64,000 nt of DNA. It comes from Zea mays. Lineage: Eukaryota > Streptophyta > Magnoliopsida > Poales > Poaceae. Numbering within the stretch: position 1 is the stretch's first letter; every line of letters starts with the position of its first letter. Position numbers and translations under genes: made by a program. Positions 11,936 through 22,938 of the stretch are shown one piece after another. The notes beneath the pieces were generated by a model that was not told the origin of the DNA, searched no databases, and saw nothing but the letters and a program-made list of their open reading frames with translations. The stretch covers positions 5,952,850 to 6,016,849 of the forward strand of contig NC_050102.1 of assembly GCF_902167145.1 (NCBI RefSeq), written 5' to 3'.

Positions 11936-13189
11936 GCTAGCCGACAGGCGAGTCCTGGCGCTCGAAATGGGGAAGAAACACGGCTTTGCGCCCAAATACA
12001 TAGATGTTCAAGCCCCGACAGCCGCAATGAACATACACCAGCACTCAAGGTGCCATTACAAATGGGACTCCGGTTCCATTCCCGCGGGTATGAACAACCT
12101 CCATACCAGGAGGCCCACGGGACGACGAAAATCCTTGAAGCCGAGCGATGGCTGAAAGGTACCAATCTCCACAAGGCTGCGCTCCTCCAACAACAGCAAG
12201 AGAAAGGCGGCGCGGGCGCTCCCCATCTGGGGCTCAGAAGGCGGAAGGACGCGATGCATGAGGAAAGTGCGAAGGCATGGTTACCACCCAGGAGGTCGAT
12301 CCCTTTTTAAAGGCGACTCTCCCCGCTCGCGTCCTCAGCCGTCGCGGACTAAGTCTTCACCAACACGCTCCAAGGTCCTCCCCCTATGACAAGGGAGCTG
12401 GGTCCCACACGTCATGCGAGCTGGCCGAGGACAGAAGAAGCCGAATCACCACGCACGGAGCGCGCAACTGCCCAGCGGTTACAAGCACTCCTCCACTTTC
12501 GCCCAGACCAGCGGGTGAAAGGGCGGACCGCCATGCAGGCGGCATGCAACTACACCAAGGGGGCGCACCCTTTCGACTTCGACGCATCCAGCATGGAGGC
12601 CCAGGCCCACACGTCATGTAACCGGCGCGCCGGTTACTACGTGCGAGAAACTACAACGCCACTTGTGCCAGTGCCGCGCATCCTCGACCGTGGAATAGGT
12701 GCCGCGACTCGAGGCAACCCTGCACACGGCCCAGCAGTGCCATCCAGTCACGCCGGTCATGGGTCAGTCAGCGCGGGAGAAGGCGCGACAGTCGATATGG
12801 CCAGAAGTGGGCCGACAGTAATGGCGGCAGCAGGCGAGCGAAAGCGGCGGTCAAATCATCTGCAGGCTCACGTCCCCTCCTGGAACAGCGAGAGAGCCCT
12901 CTCCCACGGTGTGAAGACGACGCGCCCGTGTTCCGTTCCTCGAACGGCTCACGCATGCACAACGGCTGCCCCGCGAGCCACTCGTCCCGTCTCATTAACT
13001 CTGCGGTAGGACAGGCGACACCTTTGGCAGGCGAAGCGGGCGACGCTTCACCTCCGCCATAATGACCGCGTCAAAAAAGGTACGCCACATCGTTCAATTT
13101 CGTATCCTTTTCTTCTTCCCCTTTCTCCCTCTTGCTATAGGGACCGAGAAAGGGGGATACTCCGAAAGGGATCCTTCTCCGCGAAGGAA

Positions 13190-13415
13190 GCGGGCCTCGA
13201 GCCCTCCTACTGATCAGAGGTTCGAAGGCTGGCCCCCCAGAAGGGTTCGACAGCCGCCTCAGAGCACTAGGGCTTCGCGCCCACTACTGGTTAGAGGTTT
13301 GAAGGCTGGCCCCTCGGAAGGGTTCAACGGCCGCCTCAGGCCACTCGGGCTCCGCGCCCACTACTGATCAGGGGTTCGCAGGCTGGCCTCTCGAAGGGTT
13401 CGACAGCCGCCCCAG
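13190..13415 (+). repeat. Tandem repeat of about 78 bp, three units
   Basis: Units contain AGGTTCGAAGGCTGGCC and AAGGGTTCGACAGCCGCC with a GCGCCCACTACTG linker, visible three times in succession. Confidence 0.8.
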
Positions 13416-14148
13416 AACATGCAAAGCGAGGGATGACTCGGGGTATGTTCGATACATAACCAAGGCTCGGGCTACGCTCCCGAGGTACCCTAGGACATTT
13501 TCGAGCCCAGCAGGAGCGATTCTGTAATGGAATCCCATCAGAGGGAGGCATCGAGCCCTCGGACCCTATCGAACGGGACCGGGTCCGGCAAATCGCCTGC
13601 AGGTACTTTTGGAGCGCGCCTCTGGTCCACTAGCCGACCCTTATCGAACGGGGCACAGGCGTCCACTCGGATCACCCGTTAGCAACTCACCGGAGACACC
13701 ATGTTCGGCGCCCTCCGAGGGCAACATGGTGCTTTCCCCCCTCCTCCTTGCAGAAAGGCGACGAAGGGGCGTATAAAAAAGCCGAGTCAGTCCTTGACCG
13801 TCCTCTCGCCCTGTGCAGAGGCTCGGGGGCTGCTCTCGCAAACTCGGCTCCGGCCAAACCGTTGACAGCGTCAACATACCAGCCCGAGAACTCGGAACCT
13901 GACTATGCACCCAGGCAACGACCAGTTCGCATGAGGGAACAACCAGACCGGCCGAGGCATCATGAAAGACATTAAGACCTTGAAGGAGTCAAACCACTCC
14001 TCCGAGGCCTCGGGGGCTACACCCGGCGGGTGCGCTCGCGCGCACCCACTGGAACGAAATGCAACCGAGAAAGGCCGGTCCCCTTGCAAAAAAGTGCGAC
14101 AAAGCCTCCAAGCGAGTACCCACACTCCCTTTGAGGCTCGAGGGCTAC

Positions 14149-15758
14149 TGTCGGGGACCGTAATTAGGGGTACCCCCAAGACTCCTAATCTTAGCTGGTA
14201 ACCCCCATCAGCACAAAGCTGCAAAGGCCTGATGGGCGCAATTCCGGTCAAGGCTCCATCCACTCAAGGGACACGATCTCGCCTCGCCCGAGCCAAGCCT
14301 CGGGCAGGAACGGTAGACCAAGGCAGATTCACGCCTCACCCGAGGGTCTCCTCAAGCAACGGGCGCACCTTTGACTCGCCCGAGGCCTAGCTCGGGCAGG
14401 CTTCACGGAGAAGCAACCTTGGCCAGATCGCCACACCAACCGACCGTATCGTAGGAGAATTTAATGCAAGGATCGCCTGACACCTTGTCCTGACGCACGC
14501 TCTCCAGTCGACAAGGCCGAAGTGACCGCAGTCACTTCGCCCCTCCACTGACTGACCTGACAGGAAAACAGCACCGCCTGTCCTGCTCCGACTGCTGTGC
14601 CACCTGCCAGGGTGAGGCTGACAGCAGCCAAGTCCAGCCTCGGGCGCCATAGGAAGCTCTGCCTCGCTCGACCCTAGGGCTCGGACTCAACCTCGACTCC
14701 GGAAGACGGTCTCCGCCTCGCCCGACCCCAGGGCTCGGACTCAACCTCGACTCCGGAAGACAGTCTCCGCCTCGCCCGACCCCTGGGCTCGGACTCAACC
14801 TCGACTCCGGAAGACGGTCTCCACCTCACCCGACCCCAGGGCTCGGACTCAACCTCGACTCCGAAAGACGGTCTCCGCCTCGCCTGATCCCTGGGCTCGG
14901 ACTCAACCTCAACTCCGGAAGACGGTCTCCGCCTCGCCCGACCCCAGGGCTCGGACTCAACCTCGACTCCGGAAGATGGTCTCCTCCTCGCCCGACCCCC
15001 GGGCTCAGACTCAACCTCGACTCCGGAAGACGGTCTTCGCCTCGCCCGACCCTCGGGCTCGGACTCAGCCTCAACCTCGGAGGAGCCACCGCCTCGCCCG
15101 ACCTTGGGCTCGGATCGACCACGTCGCAGGGGGGTACATCATTACCCTACCCCTAGCTAGCTCAGGCTACGGGGAACAAGACTGGCGTCCCATCTGGCTC
15201 GCCCCGGTAAAACAAGTAATGATGACACCCCGCGTGCTCCATGACGATGGTGGTTCTCAGCCCCCTACGGAAGCAAGGATACGTCAGCAAGGATCCGACA
15301 GCCCCGATAGCTATACTTCTATAGGGCTCAAGCGCTCCTCCGATGGCCATGACGCCACATGAACAGGGCTTCAACACCTCTCCGACAGCCACATCGGCAT
15401 GTACATGGGGCTCTGGCTCCCCTCTGCTAGACACGTTAGCACACTGCTACACCCCCTGTTGTACATCTGGACCCTCTCCTTACGTCTATAAAAGGAAGGT
15501 CCAGGGCCCTCGTACAGAAAAAGGTGGCCGCACGGGAGGACGGGCTGACGCACAGGCTCTCTCACTCCTTCTCCCTCGCGAACGCTTGTAACCCCCTACT
15601 GCAAGCGCATCCGCCCTAGGAGCAGGACTACACGAGGTCGTGGTTCCCCTTACTGTTTTCCCCCTTGTGTTCCGTCTCGTACCGACCCATCTGGGCTGGG
15701 ACACGCAACGACAATTTACTCGTCAGTCCAGGGACCCCTCGGGGTCGAAACGCCGACA
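14149..15758 (+). repeat. Element A 3' LTR
   Basis: 1610 bp, from TGTCGGGGACC to CGCCGACA, with TATA box at 15487-15493 and seven minisatellite units at about 14690-15075. Followed by the CATAT duplication, after which the Harbinger transposase frame resumes. Confidence 0.9.
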
Positions 15759-16774
15759 CATATCATCATCACATCAAGCATTTCTTTGACCTAGTTGTTC
15801 CTACCCTCTCCAAGCAATTCCTGAAGCCACCAAATCCTAATCATGTCCATCAAAAAATTGAAAGGAATCCTAGGTTTTATCCCTACTTCAAGGTGATCAC
15901 ATGGATTATCCTATCATATGTCAATCATTTCTTTGACCTAGTTTTTTTTTTCTTTGACCTAGTTTTTTCTATGCAGAATTGCATTGGTGCAATCGATGGC
16001 ACTCATGTGCCTATATCGATATCACCTGACAAAGCCCCTCCATTTAGGAACAGGAAGGGCACCCTTACTCAAAATGTAATGGTAGCGTGTGATTTTGATC
16101 TCAATGTAACTTTCATATCTACTGGGTGGGAGGGATCCACGATGGATGCTAGAGTTCTTAGAGCTGCAATGAACAGTGGCTCCCAAGTACCCCTGGGAAA
16201 GTTTTATTTAGTAGATGGCGGTTATGCCAACACATCATCTTTCATTACCCCATATCGCGGAGTCAGGTATCATTTGAAGGAATATGGGGCAGGTCACCGA
16301 AGACCACAAAACTACAAGGAGATCTTCAATCATCGCCATGCAGTGTTGAGGAATCATATTGGGAGGGCCTTGGGAGTTACAAAGAAACGCTTCCCCATCC
16401 TTAAGGTTGCCACGTTTCACAAAATAGAAAACCAAGTGAAGATACCGGTAGCAGCTGCCGTGTTGCACAACGTTATTCGATCTCTCAAAGGAGATGAACA
16501 ATGGTTAGAAGATTAGACAGAAAATGTTCAAGGCAATGTTGTTGACCTTCCAGATGGAGATCAAAGCAATGATCAAGGCAATGAACAAGGCAACAATCTC
16601 AGAGACACAATTGCACAAGAAATGTGTATTGATTATCAACAACATAGAAACAATTAGTGATCCATTAGAATATGTTTTAATGTTATTGGGATTGCAATAA
16701 GTTAACATTTCTCTAAAATTTATTATTGTTCATAACTATCCTTCCATGTTCTAATTATGCTCATGTTATAAGTT

Positions 16775-16834
16775 AACATGCTTGGAAGGGGGTCTCCAAG
16801 GTTAAACATGCTTGGAAGGGGGTCTCCAAGATTT
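16775..16834 (+). repeat. 30-bp tandem duplication in the Harbinger spacer
   Basis: Two consecutive 30-bp units sharing AACATGCTTGGAAGGGGG, followed by a partial third start at 16835. It lies in the non-coding spacer (16658-16984) between the two Harbinger genes. Confidence 0.85.
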
Positions 16835-17010
16835 AACATGCTCTTATCTAAAGATGCACAAAAGAAAAAATTCTCCTATAGCTATTGTTTCAAAAACACA
16901 TGGAGGCTCTCCGAAAGGTATACATGTTGGTTCTTTCTAATTAGTTTTGGTTCTTTCTTATGTTGCTTATGTGCTGATTTGCAGGGAAAACAAGAGCAAA
17001 TTAGAATTCT

Positions 17011-18131
17011 ATGTTAGAGAAGACCCTTGTTGACTTGTTACATGAACACAATACTCCTGAATATAAGGGTAACAATGGTTGGACACCCGACGCATGGAAC
17101 AAGATTGCCAAGGAATTTCAAGAGAGGGAAAGATATGTAGGTTTCTCAAAAGTTCAAATCCAAGAAAAGGAAGAGGAGTTAAAGATAGATTACATGATGT
17201 TGAAAGATGCGAGGAAACAAAGCAGAGTTTCTTTGGATGAGAAAAGGTGTATGATTCAAGCTGATCCACCGATATGGGACAACATAATCAAAGTAAGTTT
17301 ATTACCATGTTTCTGTAAACTCGAGATCTTTTTGTGTGTTGTCAGTTCTTAGCTTGGCATTTACATGAATATTTAAGTGTTGTTTGTTTTATTCATCTCA
17401 CATTTAGTTTTTTCCTTTATTGTGCAGTCATTTCCAAGGGCTAAAAAATTCCGCAACAAATCTTTTCCTCTGTTTGAAGCTTTGGGAGAGCTACATGATG
17501 GTTAGTTTTCCTTTTACCAATAACTAAGTTTATTCACTATGTTGTACTATTTGTTGCACTAAAACTTCATTGTATAGGTAATACTGCTGAAGGGACCTAC
17601 AACTTCACTTCTACTCAACCAAATGGTCCAGATCTCACACAAATTGGGTCTAGAGATGTTCCTATCAATGTAGAAGACCGTGAAGATGTGGGAGACCCTT
17701 TGGCAGATCACAGACAAAATGAAGTAGAAGACAGAGTGTATGAAGTTGAAGTGGTTGATGTAAATGCTGATAAGCAGGATGAAAGGTCAAAAAGGACTTC
17801 TACTATTTCAAGGAATGAAGAAGAAAAAGGACCAAAGAGGCCGAAGAAGTGTTCCAACATAGAAGTATTGATGGAGAGGTATCTAGACATTAGAAGCAAA
17901 CAAGCTGAAGATGAAGCGACACAGTTGGCAAGAGAAAGGGAGGCAAGAGGAGGTGATGATTTCTCAATTAAGAATTGCATAGCAGTTCTAAACACATTGG
18001 AAGTCACAAAAGAGGAGAAGGTCAAAGCATATAAGGTGTTCAAGGACCCTGACAATCGACAGATATTCTTGAGTGCATGCAATGATGATAGAGAGGCTGC
18101 ATTGACGTGGTTGAGAGATGAGATGGCTTAG
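17011..18131 (+). pseudogene. Harbinger ORF2, Myb/SANT-like DNA-binding protein
   Basis: Three exons with consistent GT..AG junctions and phases: 17011-17292, 17428-17500 and 17578-18131. The N-terminus (MLEKTLVDLLHEHNT..GWTPDAWNKIAKEF) is the plant Myb/SANT-like (trihelix-type) domain that in PIF/Harbinger elements accompanies the transposase, aiding its nuclear entry and TIR binding. The C-terminal part is acidic and then helical (SIKNCIAVLNTL..VFKDPDNRQIFLSA). An in-frame TAG at 17002-17004 lies seven bases before the ATG, in a position that is coding in relatives, so the N-terminus may be truncated. From 17011 on the frame is open, so a protein could still be made. An upstream 3' splice site is plausible at 16984. 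Confidence 0.75.
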
Positions 18132-18771
18132 TAGGTATACCTAAGGTTAACTACGTACTTGATTTTACATACCTTGCATTATTTCATATTTTAAATCAGC
18201 AAACAGTATGTTGCTAGTTCTTAGTTTATCTAATTTGCTTGTGGACTTTACAATGATATATTCAAAGTCTGTAAATTAGTTAACATATCATATTTATTGT
18301 TGTTTAGCACTTCTTATTTAATGAGCAGCACACTTTACTACTTATTTATCATTTCAAAGTTCTATTATGTCATTGGGTTTCTTTAGACGGAGTAGTTGTG
18401 GTGTCTTGTGCAGCAACCAGGAGCAAAATAGTCTATTCACCAACACTCATATGTATTTCTTGCCTTCATTTGTTTAAATCTTTCACAGAAGCTGCAACTG
18501 TTGATTGGAAATTAATTAATATAATGTTGTTTCCTATGACAATTGTGCAGGTCATGTGTGACCTGTTAGGTGTGGTTGCCACCTTGCTGGACACTCTCTT
18601 CAATTGGTGAAATTTTCTATTGGAGCCCAAGTTCCTCGTCCAAGGCATGACTGGGCATGGCATTTTGGTGACATGAGAAGAACACATGCTGCTAGTCTTG
18701 ATGTAGATTTCTATATGCCATATTTGATATTAAAGACACTTAGATTTTTCCTTGCTTGCATGTTTCAGAAC
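18132..18771 (+). other. Harbinger 3' non-coding region, part 1
   Basis: AT-rich DNA downstream of ORF2 with no supported gene. It is interrupted at 18772 by element B (AGAAC duplication at 18767-18771) and continues at 42551. Confidence 0.6.
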
Positions 18772-19049
18772 TATCGGTACCCTGAATCAGGGGTACCCCT
18801 TACTACAGTATGAAGACACGGTGCCCGTGCGGCTATCTCTAGCCGCACGGTGAACATTGAAAGGGAATTAGGCTTACACCTAGTCCCTAATTAATTTTGG
18901 TGGTTGAATTGCCCAACACAAACATTTGGACTAACTAAGTTTGCCCAAGTGTATAAACTACACAGGTGTAAAAGGTTCACACTCAGCCAATAAAAAGACC
19001 AAGTTTTGGATTCAACAAAGGAGCAAAGTGGCAATCGAAGGCCCTCTGG

Positions 19050-19575
19050 TCTGGAGCACCGGACTGTCCGGTGTACACCGGACAGTGTCCGGTGCGCCAC
19101 CGGATAGTGTCCGGTGCACCAGAGGACTCCAACGCGAACTCGTCACCTTCGGGAATTTTCCAGGCCGGCGCGCTATAATTCACCGGACTGTCCGGTGTAC
19201 ACCGGACAGTGTCCGGTGCTCCAAGGAAGCACGGCCTCAAGAACTCGCCAGCCTCGGGATTTCACTTCAGTCGCTCCGCTATAATTCACCGGACTGTCCG
19301 GTGTGCACCGGACTGTCCGGTGTACCAGCGGAGCAACGGCTATCTCCGCGCCAACGGCTCTCTGCCGCGCATTTAATGTGTGCTCTGCGCGCGCAGAAGT
19401 CAGGCGCGCCCATACTGGCACACCGGACAGCAAACAGTACCTGTCCGGTGTGCACCGGACACCCAGGCGGGCCCACATGTCAGAAGCTCCAACGGTCAGA
19501 ATCCAACGGCAGTGATGACGTGGCAGGGGGCACCGGACTGTCTGGTGTGCACCGGACTGTCCGGTGCACCATCGA
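19050..19575 (+). repeat. CCGGAC/GTCCGG palindrome cluster in the C LTR
   Basis: The 17-bp perfect palindrome CACCGGACTGTCCGGTG, or variants such as ACCGGACAGTGTCCGGT, occurs about nine times, often in back-to-back pairs. The same cluster is present in the 3' LTR at 27202-27727. It lies just upstream of the TATA box. Confidence 0.9.
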
Positions 19576-19615
19576 ACAGACAACCCTGCCAACGGTCAAG
19601 TTTGGTGGTTGGGGC

Positions 19616-19623
19616 TATAAATA
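19616..19623 (+). promoter_or_regulatory. TATA box of the C 5' LTR
   Basis: TATAAATA in a GGGGC..CCCC context, downstream of the palindrome cluster; the mate is at 27768-27775. Confidence 0.7.
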
Positions 19624-20188
19624 CCCCAACCACCCCACCATTCATAGCATCCAAGTTTTCCACTTCTCAACCACTTACAAGAGCTAGGCATTCAATTCTA
19701 GACACACCCAAAGTGATCAAATCCTCTCCAATTCAACACAAAGCCCTAGTAACTAGTGAGAGTGATTTGCCGTGTTCATTTGAGCTCTTGCGCTTGGATT
19801 GCTTTCTCTCTTTCATTCTTTCTTGTGTTCAATACTCACTTGTAACCAAGGCAAGAGACACCAATTGTGTGGTGGTCCTTGCGGGGAGGTTTTTGCTCCC
19901 GGTTGATTTGAGAAGAGAAAGCTCACTCGGTCGGAGGGACCGTTTGAGAGAGGGAAAGGGTTGAAAAAGACCCGGCCTTTGTGGCCTCCTCAACGGGGAG
20001 TAGGTTTGAGAGAACCGAACCTCGGTAAAACAAATCCTCGTGTCTCACTTCATTATTTGCTTGCGATTTGTTTTCACGCCCTCTCTCGGACTCGATTATA
20101 TTTCTAACGCTAACCCGGCTTGTAGTTGTGTTTATATTTGTAAATTTCAGTTTCGCCCTATTCACCCCCCCTCTAGGCGACTTTCAAT

Positions 20189-20200
20189 TGGTATCAGAGC
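20189..20200 (+). other. Element C primer-binding site
   Basis: TGGTATCAGAGC two bases after the LTR end, the standard complement of the initiator tRNA-Met 3' end used by copia elements. Confidence 0.92.
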
Positions 20201-20234
20201 CCGGTGCTTCATTAGAGCCTAACCGCTCGAAGTG

Positions 20235-22925
20235 ATGTCGGGAGATCACACCAAGAAGGAGATGGAGACCGGCGAAAAGCCCACTACAAGCCACGGGAGC
20301 ACTTCATCGAAAGAGTCCCGCACCAAGAGGAAGGAGAAGAAAAAGAGCTCCTCCAAACGGAAGGAGAAAAAGTCTTCCTCTTCTCACCACAAAGAGAAGA
20401 AGGAAAAATCTTCTTCCCACAAGCCGCATCGGAAAAGCGACAAGCACAAGAGGATGAGGAAAGTGGTCTACTACGAGACCGACACTTCATCAACATCGAC
20501 CTCCGACTCCGATGCACCCTCCGTCACTTCTAAGCGCCAAGAGCGCAAGAAGTATAGTAAGATCCCCCTACACTACCCTCGCATTTCCAAACATACACCT
20601 TTACTTTCCGTCCCATTAGGCAAACCACCAACTTTTGATGGTGAAGATTACGCTAGGTGGAGCGATTTAATGCGATTTCATCTAACCTCGCTCCACAAAG
20701 GTATATGGGATGTTGTTGAGTTTGGTGCACAGGTACCGTCGGTAGGAGATGAGAACTATGATGAGGATGAGGTGGCCCAAATCGAGCACTTCAACTCTCA
20801 AGCAACAACAATACTCCTCGCCTCTCTAAGTAGAGAGGAGTATAACAAAGTACAAGGGTTGAAGAGCGCCAAGGAGATTTGGGATGTGCTCAAAACCGCG
20901 CACGAGGGAGACGAGCTCACTAAGATCACCAAGCGGGAAACGATCGAGGGGGAGCTCGGTCGGTTCCGGCTTCGCAAAGGGGAGGAGCCACAACACATGT
21001 ACAACCGGCTCAAGACCTTAGTGAATCAAGTGCGCAACCTCGGGAGCGTAAAGTGGGATGACCACGAGATGGTTAAGGTTATTCTAAGATCTCTTATTTT
21101 CCTTAACCCTACTCAAGTTCAATTAATCCGTGGTAATCCTAGATATACTAAAATGACCCCCGAGGAAGTTATCGGGAATTTTGTAAGTTTTGAGTGCATG
21201 ATCGAAGGCTCGAGAAAAATCAACGAGCTTGACGAACCCACCACATCCGAAGCTCAACCCGTCGCACTCAAGGCGACGGAAGAAAAGAAGGGGGAGGCTA
21301 CACCAAGTCGACAACCAATAGACGCCTCCAAGCTCGACAATGAGGAAATGGCGCTCGTCATCAAGAGCTTCCGCCAAATCCTCAAGCAAAGGAGGGGGAA
21401 AGACTACAAGTCCCGCTCCAAGAAGGTTTGCTACAAATGTGGTAAGCCCGGTCATTTTATTGCTAAATGTCCTATATCTAGTGACAGTGACCGAGGCGAC
21501 GACAAGAAGGGGAGAAGAAAGGAGAAAAAGAGGTACTACAAGAAGAAGGGCGGCGATGCCCATGTTTGTCGGGAATGGGATTCCGACGAAAGCTCAAGCG
21601 ACTCCTCCGATGACGAGGACGCCGCCAACATCGCCGTCACCAAGGGACTTCTCTTCCCCAACGTCGGCCACAAGTGCCTCATGGCAAAGGACGGCAAAAA
21701 GAAAAAGGTTAAATCTAACTCCTCCACTAAATATGAATCTTCTAGTGATGATAATGCTAGTGATGAGGAGGATAGTTTGCGTTCCCTTTTTGCCAACCTT
21801 AACATAGCTCAAAAGGAAAAATTAAATGAATTAGTCAGTGCTATTCATGAAAAGGATGATCTTTTGGACTCTCAAGAGGATTGTCTAATTAAAGAAAACA
21901 AGAAACATGTTAAGGTTAAAAAGGCTTATGCTCTTGAGATTGAGAAATGTGAAAAATTATCTAGTGAGCTAAGCACTTGCCGTGATATGATTGACAACCT
22001 TAGACATGAAAATGCTAGTTTAAATGCTAAGGTTGATTCACATGTTTGTAATGTTTCAATTCCCAATCCTAGAGATAATAATGATTTGCTTGCTAGGATT
22101 GAAGAATTAAACATTTCTCTTGCTAGCCTTAGAATAGAAAATGAAAAATTAATTGCTAAGGCTAAAGAACTAGATGTTTGCAATGCTACCATTTCCAACC
22201 TTAGAGATAAAAATGATATTCTTCATGCTAAGATTGTTGAACTTAATTCTTGCAAACCCTCTACATCTATTGTTGAGCATGTATCTATTTGTACTAGATG
22301 TAGAGATGTTGATGTTAATGCTATTCATGATCATATGGCTTTGATTAAACAACAAAATGATCATATAGCAAAATTAGATGCTACAATTGCCGAGCACAAC
22401 TTAGAAAATGAGAAATTTAAATTTGCTCGTAGCATGCTTTATAATGGGAGACGCCCGGGCATTAAGGATGACATTGGCTTCCAAAGGGGAGACAATGTCA
22501 AAATTAGTGCCCCTCCTAAGAGATTGTCCAACTTTGTTAAGGGCAAAGCTCCCATGCCTCAGGATAACGAGGGTTACATTTTATACCCTGCCGGTTATCC
22601 CGAGAGCAAGATTAGGAGAATTCATTCTAGGAAGTCTCACTCTAGCCCAAATCATGCTTTTATGTATAAGGATGAGACATCTAGTTCTAGGCAACCAACC
22701 CGTGCTAAGTTGCCTAAGAAAACTCCTAGTGCATCAAATGAACATAGTCTTTCATTTAAAACTTTTGATGCATCTTATGTTTTAACTAACAAATCCGGCA
22801 AGATAGTTGCCAAGTATGTTGGGGGCAAGCACAAGGGGTCAAAGACTTGTGTTTGGGTACCCAAAGTTCTTGTGTCTAATGCCAAAGGACCCAAAACCAT
22901 TTGGGTACCTAAAGTCAAGAACTAA
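20235..22925 (+). CDS. Element C Gag polyprotein
   Basis: Open frame of 896 residues from the ATG at 20235 (the preceding GTG is not a plausible plant start). It opens with a Lys/Ser/Glu-rich stretch, then the copia-type gag region (about residues 130-330, with PPTFDGEDYARWSDLM and EIWDVLKTAHEGDEL). The nucleocapsid CCHC knuckle CYKCGKPGHFIAKC follows near residue 400, then a long helical, coiled-coil-rich C-terminal half (about 510-740). It ends with two repeats of a VWVPKV motif. Gag packages element RNA in virus-like particles. The length is typical of the SIRE/Opie group, whose gag is unusually long. It is in a different frame from pol, separated by stops at 22923 and 22936. Confidence 0.9.
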   Translation: MSGDHTKKEMETGEKPTTSHGSTSSKESRTKRKEKKKSSSKRKEKKSSSSHHKEKKEKSSSHKPHRKSDKHKRMRKVVYYETDTSSTSTSDSDAPSVTSKRQERKKYSKIPLHYPRISKHTPLLSVPLGKPPTFDGEDYARWSDLMRFHLTSLHKGIWDVVEFGAQVPSVGDENYDEDEVAQIEHFNSQATTILLASLSREEYNKVQGLKSAKEIWDVLKTAHEGDELTKITKRETIEGELGRFRLRKGEEPQHMYNRLKTLVNQVRNLGSVKWDDHEMVKVILRSLIFLNPTQVQLIRGNPRYTKMTPEEVIGNFVSFECMIEGSRKINELDEPTTSEAQPVALKATEEKKGEATPSRQPIDASKLDNEEMALVIKSFRQILKQRRGKDYKSRSKKVCYKCGKPGHFIAKCPISSDSDRGDDKKGRRKEKKRYYKKKGGDAHVCREWDSDESSSDSSDDEDAANIAVTKGLLFPNVGHKCLMAKDGKKKKVKSNSSTKYESSSDDNASDEEDSLRSLFANLNIAQKEKLNELVSAIHEKDDLLDSQEDCLIKENKKHVKVKKAYALEIEKCEKLSSELSTCRDMIDNLRHENASLNAKVDSHVCNVSIPNPRDNNDLLARIEELNISLASLRIENEKLIAKAKELDVCNATISNLRDKNDILHAKIVELNSCKPSTSIVEHVSICTRCRDVDVNAIHDHMALIKQQNDHIAKLDATIAEHNLENEKFKFARSMLYNGRRPGIKDDIGFQRGDNVKISAPPKRLSNFVKGKAPMPQDNEGYILYPAGYPESKIRRIHSRKSHSSPNHAFMYKDETSSSRQPTRAKLPKKTPSASNEHSLSFKTFDASYVLTNKSGKIVAKYVGGKHKGSKTCVWVPKVLVSNAKGPKTIWVPKVKN

Positions 22926-22938
22926 ACTTGTTTTGTAG

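Larger units (their letters stand above)
10708..14148 (+). other. Element A 3' non-coding region
   Basis: 3.4 kb between integrase and 3' LTR without a recognisable protein. It holds three dispersed copies of a roughly 110-bp repeat (10911-11030, 11123-11237, 11832-11935) and a tandem repeat of about 78 bp in three units (13190-13415). It ends in the purine-rich tract GAGGCTCGAGGGCTAC just before 14149, the probable plus-strand primer. The reading frames at 11304-11761 and 12386-13009 have no recognisable motifs and are probably chance. Confidence 0.6.
2512..15758 (+). mobile_element. Element A: Huck-like gypsy LTR retrotransposon
   Basis: A 13,247-bp element bounded by TGTCGGGG..CGACA with perfect 5-bp duplications CATAT (2507-2511 and 15759-15763). 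It has LTRs of 1606 and 1610 bp, a PBS, gag-protease, reverse transcriptase-RNase H and integrase remnants in the gypsy order, then about 3.4 kb of non-coding 3' DNA and a polypurine tract. LTR start, size and protein blocks resemble maize Huck (Tat lineage) from memory. Coding capacity is destroyed by several stops and frameshifts. In the first roughly 270 bp of the LTRs I count six differences, all transitions, so this insertion is clearly older than element C. Confidence 0.85.
2189..16657 (+). pseudogene. PIF/Harbinger DDE transposase, split by element A
   Basis: Coding pieces are 2189-2511, 15764-15892 and 15977-16657. The first is cut by element A after the codons for GHSGDTY and resumes in frame just after the second CATAT duplication. 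A likely 84-bp intron (15893-15976, GT..AG) precedes the conserved NCIGAIDGTH block holding the first catalytic Asp. FYLVDGGYAN holds the second. In the block where family members normally have a V/I-E-R motif before the GV..KKRFPIL stretch, this copy has IGR, so the expected third catalytic residue Glu is Gly. There is a frameshift near 2300 (the frame from 2189 stops at a TGA where the conserved frame begins) and an in-frame TAG at 16514-16516, after which the frame stays open to 16657. The protein would be a nuclear transposase cutting TIRs. The start follows an ATG repeat typical of the family. Confidence 0.85.
18858..20186 (+). repeat. Element C 5' LTR
   Basis: 1329 bp from TGAAAGGG to GACTTTCA, with a cluster of CACCGGACTGTCCGGTG palindromes (19050-19575) and TATA box at 19616-19623. 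Frames at 18941-19964 are LTR shadows. Confidence 0.95.

Noticed and set aside
11304..13009. Frames of 113-207 codons in the A 3' region
   Set aside because: No motifs, composition typical of GC-rich repeats, and overlapping frames on both strands.
18941..19964. Long open frames in the C 5' LTR
   Set aside because: They read through the palindrome cluster and recur unchanged in the 3' LTR; no protein family is recognisable.
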